From the NCBI GenBank assembly GCA_964542765.1, contig CAZIVO010000118.1, forward strand, positions 1 to 10,632: 10,632 bases of DNA, given 5' to 3'. The notes below the pieces were generated by a model that did no database searches, was not told where the DNA came from, and saw only the letters and a program-made list of their open reading frames with translations. Origin of the DNA: CAZIVO01 sp964542765 (GTDB lineage: Bacteria > Planctomycetota > UBA1135 > UBA2386). Of this stretch, positions 1 to 6,544 are shown one piece after another (position 1 is the stretch's first letter; each line of letters begins with the position of its first letter). A program made the position numbers and the translations under genes.

Positions 1-19
1 ATATCGTTTCATTCAGAAG

Positions 20-796
20 ATGAGAGCCGTCCTCCAAGGAGATGAAGGCGAGGGCGCGGCACTGGTGTATGTGCCGGGTATCGATGGAAGCGGAGAACTG
101 TTGTTTGCGACAGCAGCCCGCTTGGCGCGACGTTTCCGGCTTGTTCGTCTTCGCTATGAAGAGGGTGGGGAGGATGGTTACGAGGCTCTCGCAGCTTCGG
201 TGGTGGAGTGTCTCGATCAGGCGGGCATCGGTCAGGCGATCCTTCTGGCCGAATCCTTTGGCGGGGCGGTCGCCTTGCAGGTGGCGCTGGATGCTCCTCG
301 GCGAATCAGAGCGCTGGCGATCGTCAATAGCTTCGCCCACTACCGTCGGCGGTGGCGCTTGTCGCTGGCGAGGATCACCGCGCCGCTGGTCCCGCCCTTC
401 TTGTTCAGGATCGGTCGCAGACTTTTTTCGCGTCACACCTTCTTTGGTCGTTTGCCGGAAGCTGATGTGGTTGAAGCGTTCTGTTCGGCGGGTGGGGTGC
501 AGTTCGATCGAGGCTACCGCACGCGGTTGCGCATGATCGCGGGTCTCGATCTCCGCCCTCGACTGGGCGAGGTTCGTCAGCCGGTGGCCTTGTTCGCCAG
601 CGGGCGTGACCGGATCGTGGACTCGCGATGGCAGGCGAGCGAGATGGCCGAGAGTCTCGCTGATACGTCCTTGTGCGAGGTGGAAGACGGTGGCCACGTG
701 ATCCTGCCTCTGAAGGGATTGCCGTGGACGGAGTGGCTGGAGGAAGTTCTGGCGCGGGCAGACCGGTGTTCGATGGCTGCAGGGCCGCATGAATAA
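20..796 (+). CDS. Alpha/beta-fold hydrolase (5' end possibly outside the window)
   Basis: This is a cytosolic serine hydrolase of the alpha/beta-hydrolase fold, about 258 aa, which is a normal length for the family. An oxyanion-loop motif PGIDGSG lies at residues 19-25. The nucleophile elbow AESFGG puts the catalytic Ser at 79. SGRD with Asp197 (or Asp201) and GGH with His226 complete a Ser-Asp-His triad in the right order. There is no signal peptide. Residues 105-150 are Arg-rich and form the usual variable cap. The frame is open back to base 2 and no Shine-Dalgarno precedes the ATG at 20, so the true start may lie upstream. It ends 69 nt before the oxidoreductase operon on the same strand and could be co-transcribed with it, perhaps releasing that pathway's substrate from an ester; that is inference. 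The substrate cannot be read from the sequence. Confidence 0.85.
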   Translation: MRAVLQGDEGEGAALVYVPGIDGSGELLFATAARLARRFRLVRLRYEEGGEDGYEALAASVVECLDQAGIGQAILLAESFGGAVALQVALDAPRRIRALAIVNSFAHYRRRWRLSLARITAPLVPPFLFRIGRRLFSRHTFFGRLPEADVVEAFCSAGGVQFDRGYRTRLRMIAGLDLRPRLGEVRQPVALFASGRDRIVDSRWQASEMAESLADTSLCEVEDGGHVILPLKGLPWTEWLEEVLARADRCSMAAGPHE

Positions 797-856
797 CGGC
801 TGAGTGCTTCCTGCTGTGGCCTGAGCCGGTATCGTCCGATGGCGGTATGGCATGAC

Positions 857-860
857 GGAG
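857..860 (+). promoter_or_regulatory. Shine-Dalgarno GGAG that sets the start of the Gfo/Idh/MocA gene
   Basis: GGAG lies five bases before the ATG at 866 and two bases before the in-frame ATG at 863. The longer reading from the ATG at 839 would place this site inside the gene and add nine residues ahead of the Rossmann strand that families of this type lack. The start at 866 is therefore preferred. Confidence 0.6.
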
Positions 861-865
861 AAATG

Positions 866-2065
866 ATGACGAACGAGACTCGAGTCGGTATCGGAATGGT
901 GGGTGCGGGCTTTCTCGCAGAAACCCGGGCGCGCTGTTACCAGCAGACGAGCGGGGTGCGGGGCGAAATCGTGGCTGTTTGTGCACGCTCCGAGAAGAAT
1001 GCAGCCAGTTATCGCGAGCGGCATGGCATCTCAAAGCTCGCTGCGGATCTGGAAGCGCTGCTGGCCTTGCCGGAAGTCGATGCGGTGGATCTTTGTGTGC
1101 CCAACCACCTGCATCGTCCGATGACCGAGGCTACGGCAGCCGCCGGTAAGCATGTGATCTGCACCAAACCGCTGACGGCCTATGTGGGCCAGGATCTGGA
1201 TGCGGATGCGAGCGATGCCGAGGTCGCCGGTCAGGACCGGCAGCACATGTACGATATTGCCTGCGCTGACGCCGAGGCGATGGTCGAGGCCTGTCGCGCC
1301 GGTGGTGTCCATCTCATGTATGGCGAGAACTGGGTCTACGCTCCTTCCCTTCGGCGCGCGGTTAAATTGCTCAAGACTTCGGCGGGAACGGTAGTGGAGA
1401 TGCGTGGTGGCGAGTGCCACAAGGGATCGCACTCCGAGTATTCGAAGATCTGGCGCTATACCGGTGGTGGCTCGCTGCTGCGCATGGGTTCTCACCCGAT
1501 CGGCGCCATGCTCCACGTCAAGCGTGAGGAAGGTATGGCACGCGACGGCCGGCCGATCCGGCCGGTGTCGGTGATGGCGGAAGTCGGCGATGTCGCCACG
1601 ATTGCCTCGGTGGCGAAGACACAAGCCTGGATCACGACCGGTTGGCAGGATGTGGAGAACTGGGGCGCTTGCCTGATCACTTTCGATGATGGTTCGCGTG
1701 CGGTGGTGCATGCGAGCGATGCGGTTCTTGGCGGTATGGAGAGTCAACTGGAGATCTTTGCCTCGAACTGTCAGTTCAAGTGCAACATGAGTCCGAACGA
1801 TCTCTTGCGTGCTTACTCACCATCCGAGGAGGTTTTCGGCGAGGAATACATCATGGAGAAGGTCGATAACCGGGCCGGCTGGCAGACGCCGATCCCTGGC
1901 GAGGACTGGACCAGCGGTCATCTCGCGATGTGTCAGGATTTTGTCGATGCCGTGGCGCAGGAACGGCCTGCCATCGCTGATGGCGACCTGGGCCTCGACG
2001 TGACGCGCGTTTGCTATGCGGGCTACGTTTCGGCGGCGCAAGGGCGGCGGGTGGAGATCGCTTGA
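866..2065 (+). CDS. Gfo/Idh/MocA-family NAD(P)-dependent oxidoreductase
   Basis: This is a 399-aa cytosolic dehydrogenase of the glucose-fructose oxidoreductase / inositol dehydrogenase / MocA family. Such enzymes oxidise a hydroxyl of a sugar, cyclitol or glycoside to a ketone with NAD(P). The N-terminal Rossmann fold shows GMVGAGF (10-16) and a strand ending in VCAR (38-41). VDLCVPNHLH (74-83) and CTKP with Lys101 match the family's 'EKP' catalytic loop. The C-terminal half has GENWVYAP (153-160) and GGGSLLRMGSHPIG (200-213) with His210. The canonical Asp four residues before that His is Arg206 here. About 25 residues after Lys101 (roughly 105-130) form an acidic insertion relative to textbook members. 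It is the first gene of a coupled operon: its TGA overlaps the TTG start of the flavin oxidoreductase. The exact substrate is unknown. Confidence 0.93.
   Translation: MTNETRVGIGMVGAGFLAETRARCYQQTSGVRGEIVAVCARSEKNAASYRERHGISKLAADLEALLALPEVDAVDLCVPNHLHRPMTEATAAAGKHVICTKPLTAYVGQDLDADASDAEVAGQDRQHMYDIACADAEAMVEACRAGGVHLMYGENWVYAPSLRRAVKLLKTSAGTVVEMRGGECHKGSHSEYSKIWRYTGGGSLLRMGSHPIGAMLHVKREEGMARDGRPIRPVSVMAEVGDVATIASVAKTQAWITTGWQDVENWGACLITFDDGSRAVVHASDAVLGGMESQLEIFASNCQFKCNMSPNDLLRAYSPSEEVFGEEYIMEKVDNRAGWQTPIPGEDWTSGHLAMCQDFVDAVAQERPAIADGDLGLDVTRVCYAGYVSAAQGRRVEIA
2053..2056 (+). promoter_or_regulatory. Shine-Dalgarno GGAG for a TTG start overlapping a stop (TTGA)
   Basis: GGAG sits five bases before the TTG at 2062, whose last two bases are part of the upstream gene's TGA at 2063-2065. 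This spacing and the stop/start overlap are typical of translational coupling. They favour TTG 2062 over the in-frame ATG at 2011, which would overlap the dehydrogenase by 55 bases and add 17 residues of shadow sequence. Confidence 0.65.
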
Positions 2066-3504
2066 GTTTCACTCTGCCTGGCCGCCATCGATCTCTGGCG
2101 GAGTTTCGGGAGCACTGGCTCGGACTCGCGCCGGAACTCGGCTGCGATGAGGAAGTTCTCGGCGCGGCAGGTCCGTTGGGACAACCCTTTGTGCACGGAG
2201 ATCGAGTCATTGGAAACCGTTTTGCGGTTCATCCGATGGAGGGCTGGGATGCTCGAGAAGACGGTTTGCCGTCCGCGGATACCTTGCGCCGGTGGCGGCG
2301 TTTCGGGTGCAGCGGTGCGAAGCTGATCTGGGGCGGTGAGGCCTTCGCCGTGCGCCAGGACGGTCGTGCGAATCCCAATCAGCTCTACCTCAACCCCGAA
2401 GTCGATGTCGCCGCAGGACTCGGTGAACTCCTTGATCATTTGCGAAGAGGCCATCTCGACCAGGGCCAGGCGACCGATGATCTGCATGTCGGCTTGCAGT
2501 TGACGCATTCGGGTCGCTGGTCTCGTCCCGTAAGCGGCGAGAAACATCCCTTGATTGCAGTCCACCATCCATTGCTTGATCGGCGTGTCGGCATCGATGC
2601 CGGTGATCCGGTCCTGACCGATGGCGAACTGGAGTCGATCGGCGAGGCTTTCGTGCAAGCTGCTGAACTGGCCTGGAAGCTTGGCTTCAACTTTGTCGAC
2701 GTCAAATCTTGTCACGGCTATCTCCTGCACGAGTTGCTCGGCGCCCGGGCCAGACAAGGGCAGTACGGTGGCAGTTTCGAAAATCGGACCCGGCTGTTCC
2801 GCCGGATCGTCGAGGCGATAGGGGTTGCATGCCCCGGCCTCGAGGTGGCGGTGCGCGTCTCGGTTTGTGACTCGGTACCGTTCCACGAGCATCCGACCTC
2901 GAAGCAGGGATGTCCCGAAGAGATAGACCTTCCCTATCGCTCCGGTTTCGGTGTTGATGAAGCCGAGCCCACGAAGCCCGATTTCGCCGAGCCGATCCTA
3001 TTTCTTCAACTGGCGCGAGATCTCGGCATTCGCCTGGCCAATGTGACGGTTGGATCGCCCTACTACTGCCCGCATCTGCAGCGTCCAGCGGCTTATCCGC
3101 CAAGCGATGGTTATCTTCCGCCCGAGGATCCGCTCGATGCTGTCGCCTACCACCTGCGAGCAGTGCGGCGTTGCAAGGCGGCGGTGCCCGAACTCTCTTT
3201 TGTCGGTACGGGTTACAGCTATCTTCAGGAGTGGTTGCCCCATGTTGCGCAGCATGAGGTGGGTGCCGGTCATGCTGACTTCGTCGGGTTGGGGCGCATG
3301 ATCCTCTCGTATCCCCAGATGCCAGGAGACATCCTGCAAGGGAAGCCGCTCGATCGACGCCGCATTTGCCGGACCTTCAGTGACTGCACTACCGGGCCCC
3401 GGAACGACATGCGCAGCGGTTGCTATCCGCTCGATGACCACTACAAGAACTCGCAGGAGGCGCAGCGCCTCAAGGTCATCAAGAAAGGGATTGCGGAGTC
3501 GTGA
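2062..3504 (+). CDS. NADH:flavin oxidoreductase, Old Yellow Enzyme-like TIM barrel
   Basis: This 480-aa protein belongs to the OYE / NADH:flavin oxidoreductase family, FMN-containing (beta/alpha)8 barrels that reduce activated C=C bonds or carry out related redox steps. Visible landmarks are NRFAVHPMEGWD (52-63) at the first FMN strand, GAKLIWGGEA (85-94), LQLTHSGRWS (146-155) with His149, VDVKSCHGYLLHELL (212-226), QYGGSFENRTRL (234-245), and the FMN-phosphate region VGTGYS / FVGLGRM (381-386, 407-413). Where OYE1 has the substrate-binding His-x-x-Asn pair, this protein has Lys215 and His218. After the barrel, Cys436, Cys442 and Cys454 are spaced x5 and x11, unlike the four-cysteine 4Fe-4S site of 2,4-dienoyl-CoA reductases, and there is no second NAD(P) domain. 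It is longer than single-domain OYEs (about 360 aa). Coupled to both neighbours, it presumably acts on the dehydrogenase's product or precursor. Confidence 0.9.
   Translation: MSFTLPGRHRSLAEFREHWLGLAPELGCDEEVLGAAGPLGQPFVHGDRVIGNRFAVHPMEGWDAREDGLPSADTLRRWRRFGCSGAKLIWGGEAFAVRQDGRANPNQLYLNPEVDVAAGLGELLDHLRRGHLDQGQATDDLHVGLQLTHSGRWSRPVSGEKHPLIAVHHPLLDRRVGIDAGDPVLTDGELESIGEAFVQAAELAWKLGFNFVDVKSCHGYLLHELLGARARQGQYGGSFENRTRLFRRIVEAIGVACPGLEVAVRVSVCDSVPFHEHPTSKQGCPEEIDLPYRSGFGVDEAEPTKPDFAEPILFLQLARDLGIRLANVTVGSPYYCPHLQRPAAYPPSDGYLPPEDPLDAVAYHLRAVRRCKAAVPELSFVGTGYSYLQEWLPHVAQHEVGAGHADFVGLGRMILSYPQMPGDILQGKPLDRRRICRTFSDCTTGPRNDMRSGCYPLDDHYKNSQEAQRLKVIKKGIAES
3495..3498 (+). promoter_or_regulatory. Shine-Dalgarno GGAG for the GTG start of the DUF993 gene
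   Basis: GGAG lies two bases before the GTG at 3501, which overlaps the upstream TGA as GTGA, and eight bases before a second in-frame GTG at 3507. Spacing favours 3507, while the coupled overlap favours 3501. The two differ by only two residues. A weaker purine run, GAAAGGGA, lies at 3483-3490. Confidence 0.45.
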
Positions 3505-4688
3505 GAGTGGAACTCGGTGATGGTCGCAGCTTGCACCTCGATGATGAGGTTCTGGTGCCTCACCGTCAGGCGCTGGCTGCTACGGCGGAGCCCGAACCGG
3601 TGCGCATGGCCTTCGCAGCGGCGCATCTGGTGATGGTTCCGAGCTACCACTTCTGTGAGCATTCTTCGGAGAGTCCTGGCTCCTCGGATGAAATTGCCGT
3701 TTGTGTTGATTGGCAGGCATCGATGGAACTGAGGCGGAATCTCGATGCATTGGGATTTGGTGTTGCCGAGGCGATGGACACGGCCCAGCGTTTCGAGATC
3801 GGTTGGACGACGGCCGAGCGGTTGATTCGTGAGTGTGGTGCGCTGGGTTTGGACAATGGGTTCATTGCGGGTGCGGGCACGGACCATCTCGAGCAGATTG
3901 CCAGTCGCGACGAACTGGTGGAGGGTGTGGTGTATCAGGCAGAGGTGATCGGCGATGCCGGCGGCACCGTCATCATCTTGCCAATGCCCTGGTTGGTCCA
4001 AGAAGGCTTCGATGCGGATGGCTACGTCGAAATTTACGAGGAGATCTTCTCCCGCTTGCAGGGGCCGTTGCTGGTGCACTGGCTCGGTGAGATGTTTGCG
4101 CCGGCGCTACAAGGATATTTCCCGGGCGATAGCTTCTCGCGAGTGATGGCCCTGGCACCCGAGAAGGTGCGTGGCGCCAAGCTCTCCCTGCTCGATGCGG
4201 CGATGGAACGGCAGCTTCGCAGCGAACTGGCGGAGCGCGGGCAAATCATGCTGACCGGCGATGACTTAAACTTCTGTGAGTTGATCGCCGGACCACCGCC
4301 CGAGAACTGGCAGGAGTGGGGCGGCCACCGTATTGCCATCGGCGACTTCAGCCATGCCTTGCTGGGGATCTTCGACGGTGTCGCCGAGCCTGCCAGCCTG
4401 GCCTTGCGCTGGCTTGCTCGCGGGGATTTGGATCGGTATTTCGAGTTGATGCGCCCCGCACAGGAACTCTCGAGGTTGGTGTTCGAGTCGCCCACGCGCC
4501 ACTACAAGGCGGGTCTCGCTTTCCTGTCATGGCTCAATGATCGGCAGGAGAACTTCATGCTGGTCAATCGCCAGGACCAGAGCCGCAATTTTGATCATTT
4601 CGTCCGGCTGACCGAACTCGCCTCGGCTGCCGGCGTTTTGCGAGACGCTGAGGTTGCTGCAGAGCGGCTGCGGATGCTGAGCCCCTGA
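3501..4688 (+). CDS. DUF993 family protein (dihydrodipicolinate synthase-like, class I aldolase type)
   Basis: This 395-aa protein is recognised as DUF993 by family phrases: FAAAHLVMVP (38-47), then LGFGVAEAMDTAQR (84-97) followed by W102. DUF993 proteins are remote relatives of dihydrodipicolinate synthase / N-acetylneuraminate lyase TIM barrels that use a Schiff-base lysine for aldol addition or cleavage. The barrel strands can be followed through GAGTDHL (124-130), GTVIILPMPW (155-164), GPLLVHWLGEMF (188-199) and VRGAKLSLLD (223-232). Lys227 is the likely Schiff-base residue. A C-terminal helical part (about 280-395) follows. There is no signal peptide. It is the last gene of the three-gene operon and ends 15 nt before a convergent gene. 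The likely role is cleavage of a carbon chain after the two redox steps. No member's substrate is known to me. Confidence 0.9.
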   Translation: MRVELGDGRSLHLDDEVLVPHRQALAATAEPEPVRMAFAAAHLVMVPSYHFCEHSSESPGSSDEIAVCVDWQASMELRRNLDALGFGVAEAMDTAQRFEIGWTTAERLIRECGALGLDNGFIAGAGTDHLEQIASRDELVEGVVYQAEVIGDAGGTVIILPMPWLVQEGFDADGYVEIYEEIFSRLQGPLLVHWLGEMFAPALQGYFPGDSFSRVMALAPEKVRGAKLSLLDAAMERQLRSELAERGQIMLTGDDLNFCELIAGPPPENWQEWGGHRIAIGDFSHALLGIFDGVAEPASLALRWLARGDLDRYFELMRPAQELSRLVFESPTRHYKAGLAFLSWLNDRQENFMLVNRQDQSRNFDHFVRLTELASAAGVLRDAEVAAERLRMLSP

Positions 4689-4703
4689 TGGAAGGGATAG
4701 AAA

Positions 4704-5693
4704 TCACGGCCGCTGCCGATCTTCCCTGTGCTCCTTGATGGGTTGACCGCGCTGATCAGGAGGTGCGGTCACCGGATTGGTTCGCGAGGGCGAGCCGCCT
4801 GGCAGTTCCAGCCAGTAGTCGATTTCGGGGACCTGCATGGGGAAGTCGGTGCTGATCAGGTGCGCGCCGCTGCGAAGCGCCGCGTGCATGCGACGGCGGT
4901 CATTGCGCAGTGGCTCCAATCCCTTGGAGTCTGCGCGTGTGCGGACAATGAAGCCTGCTGACACCGCTGCCAGGATCCTGTTCATGCCACGGATAGGGTC
5001 ATCAATTTTGATGATGGCAGCGTCGGGCCGGTGTTCGTCGGAAGTCACGAACATGAGTCGTCCTTGCAGAGAAGGCCGTCCGTCTGCATAGGCCTGACGA
5101 TGTTCTCCCTGGTCGAGCATGACGAACAGAGCGCGCCCGCGACTGGCTTCGATCGAAGGCCAACCGCGGCGCGTGATGGCGTCACGCAAGGTAGGGGCAT
5201 CGCCGCGGACTTGATCGGGCGTGATGATGCGCGAGCGCGGCCACTCGCTCAGGATTTCTTCTTCCAGATCTTCGTAATGGCCGACGATCTTGTGCTGATC
5301 GTAGTCATCCTTGGGTTCGATGAAGATGAAGATCGCATGGTGGTTTCGGTTTTGGTCCGACCATTGACGGAGAGTAGCGAGGCAGTCTCGTAGCTTCGCA
5401 CAGGTGGTCCCGGTATCGAGGTTGGGAACATGGAATACTGTCCAGCCAGACTCAGGCGCGAGGTGTACATCGAGTTCGAACTGGCGAACACCGCCGGCTC
5501 CGAGCTGTCGATCCAGCGTTGCGTGGCTGTAGTTCCACTCCTTGCTGAGCAGCAAGCTTGGTCGGAGGTGGTAGCTGTTGTGCGTTCCCTTGGCTTGAAT
5601 CTGATTCAGCCGCAGGGCCGTTTCGGATGGGTGCAGGACTGTTGTGGTGCAAGCATGGAGGGTGGCTAGGGTGAGGATGGCGATGCGCAGCAT
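4704..5693 (-). CDS. Ca2+-dependent PI-PLC-like phosphodiesterase, predicted lipoprotein
   Basis: This 329-aa protein matches the Ca2+-dependent phosphatidylinositol-specific phospholipase C-like family, TIM barrels that cleave phosphodiesters. The short hydrophobic N-terminus ends in LHAC with Cys15, a lipobox-like site, so it is probably lipid-anchored and extracytoplasmic. GTHNSYH (36-42) carries the first catalytic His38 and Asn39. FELDVH (72-77) supplies acidic Ca2+ ligands Glu73 and Asp75. FHVP has the second catalytic His88, and IEPKDD (125-130) has Glu126. RGRALFVMLD (185-194), GFIVRTRAD (247-255) and ISTDFP (280-285) are later barrel strands. The NPVTAP tail (306-311) is present, followed by a charged C-terminus. 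A Shine-Dalgarno before the ATG is not obvious. It is divergent from the DUF1080 lipoprotein gene and convergent with the DUF993 gene. The natural lipid or sugar-phosphate substrate is unknown. Confidence 0.88.
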   Translation of the reverse strand: MLRIAILTLATLHACTTTVLHPSETALRLNQIQAKGTHNSYHLRPSLLLSKEWNYSHATLDRQLGAGGVRQFELDVHLAPESGWTVFHVPNLDTGTTCAKLRDCLATLRQWSDQNRNHHAIFIFIEPKDDYDQHKIVGHYEDLEEEILSEWPRSRIITPDQVRGDAPTLRDAITRRGWPSIEASRGRALFVMLDQGEHRQAYADGRPSLQGRLMFVTSDEHRPDAAIIKIDDPIRGMNRILAAVSAGFIVRTRADSKGLEPLRNDRRRMHAALRSGAHLISTDFPMQVPEIDYWLELPGGSPSRTNPVTAPPDQRGQPIKEHREDRQRP

Positions 5694-5734
5694 GGTCAGT
5701 CGCTCAGGATATCAGCGCCGAATACAGATCGTTT

Positions 5735-5819
5735 GGTTATCGTCGGTGGGGGTTGCCGGATCTTTCTCAGCCTGCTCGGGCATCCCCCAGGATAGCGGAG
5801 CGGCAGCGTCTCGATAACC
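5735..5819. repeat. Widely spaced inverted repeat in the divergent intergenic region
   Basis: GGTTATCG at 5735-5742 is matched by its reverse complement CGATAACC at 5812-5819. One arm is near each of the two divergent starts (about 42 nt from the PI-PLC start and 24 nt from the lipoprotein start). An 8-bp pair in a gap this size has an appreciable chance of arising randomly, so an operator role is only a suggestion. Confidence 0.3.
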
Positions 5820-5830
5820 CTTGTCATACC

Positions 5831-5835
5831 GGAGG
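5831..5835 (+). promoter_or_regulatory. Shine-Dalgarno GGAGG that decides the start of the DUF1080 lipoprotein
   Basis: GGAGG is followed by ATG (5837), GTG (5840) and GTG (5843), all in frame. Spacers are 1, 4 and 7 nt, so GTG 5843 fits best and ATG 5837 is too close. The upstream in-frame ATG at 5753 has no such site and would put extra polar residues ahead of the signal peptide. Confidence 0.6.
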
Positions 5836-5842
5836 AATGGTG

Positions 5843-6526
5843 GTGCGACTGATCGTGATCTCTCTGTTCTTGTGTGCATGCGCGTCGGGTCCTGGTGGCA
5901 TGCCGCCTGACCATCACCTTCTCTATCAGCAGGATTTTGAGGGCGAGGACGCGCCGAAGTTCTGGTTCAGCGCCGATGCGGAATGGAAGATCGGCGGGCA
6001 GGGAAGAGGTTCGCTCGAACTCCTGGGCGGCAAGGCCTACAAGCCGCCGGTCCGGTCTCCGCGCAACATCGCCTTGATCGCCGGACACAAGTTCGGCGAC
6101 TTCGTCCTGGAAGCGAATCTGCGGCAGACCGGCCGGGAATACGGACACCGTGACCTGTGTCTGTTCTTCGGATACCAGGACCCTTCCCACTTTTATTATG
6201 TTCATATCGCCACGAAGGCCGACCCGCATGCGCACAACATCTTCGTCGTCGACGGAAAGCCGCGGGTAGCGATCGCGTCTCGAACAACTGCAGGCATCGA
6301 CTGGGGGGAAGACCGGTGGCATCACGTGCGTCTCGAGCGGGCATTGGCTGATGGTCGCATACGGGTGATCTTCGATGGGCAACCCTTGATGGAGGCCGAC
6401 AGCAAGAGGTTTCGCGCCGGGATGATCGGCTTTGGTTCCTTCGACGATCAGGGCGAGTTCGACGAGATCAAGGTTTGGGGCCCAGCCTCGATGCCGGTGA
6501 AGGCTGATCCCTTCTCCGGCAAGTAG
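5843..6526 (+). CDS. DUF1080-type (3-keto-disaccharide hydrolase / LamG-like) lipoprotein
   Basis: This protein is about 227 aa with a short hydrophobic signal peptide ending in a lipobox, LCAC (10-13), so Cys13 should be lipidated. The rest looks like a concanavalin-type beta-sandwich of the DUF1080 group. That pattern shows in LYQQDFEG (27-34), the strand FGDFVLEANLRQ (84-95), FFGYQDPSHFYYVHI (108-122) and WHHVRLERA (159-167). It continues through IRVIFDGQPLMEA (173-185), GMIGFGSFDD (193-202) and FDEIKVWGP (206-214). Some members hydrolyse 3-keto-disaccharides and others are annotated only as family 16-like or carbohydrate-binding sandwiches. I cannot tell which applies. It may bind or cleave glycans outside the cytoplasm. 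It is divergent from the PI-PLC-like lipoprotein and ends 18 nt before the convergent dehydrogenase. The start could be 5837 or 5840 instead. Confidence 0.75.
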   Translation: MRLIVISLFLCACASGPGGMPPDHHLLYQQDFEGEDAPKFWFSADAEWKIGGQGRGSLELLGGKAYKPPVRSPRNIALIAGHKFGDFVLEANLRQTGREYGHRDLCLFFGYQDPSHFYYVHIATKADPHAHNIFVVDGKPRVAIASRTTAGIDWGEDRWHHVRLERALADGRIRVIFDGQPLMEADSKRFRAGMIGFGSFDDQGEFDEIKVWGPASMPVKADPFSGK

Positions 6527-6544
6527 TCCGTTCGGATGCGACGG

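Noticed and set aside
797..828. CGGCT (797-801) / AGCCG (824-828) stem between the hydrolase and the operon as a terminator
   Set aside because: It has a five-bp stem, a 22-nt loop and no T-run, so it does not separate transcription units convincingly.
839..865. ATG at 839 as the start of the Gfo/Idh/MocA gene
   Set aside because: It has no Shine-Dalgarno, and a GGAG lies correctly before the ATG at 866, where the family's N-terminal strand begins.
2011..2061. ATG at 2011 as the start of the flavin oxidoreductase
   Set aside because: It would overlap the dehydrogenase by 55 bases. TTG 2062 has a GGAG at ideal spacing and a TTGA stop/start overlap.
405..3441. Long minus-strand frames opposite the hydrolase, dehydrogenase and flavoprotein genes (for example 405-1034, 1031-1747, 2023-2892, 2998-3441)
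   Set aside because: They are mirror shadows of GC-rich coding strands. They show no domains, have low-complexity Arg/Pro/Ser composition, and oppose genes with clear family motifs.
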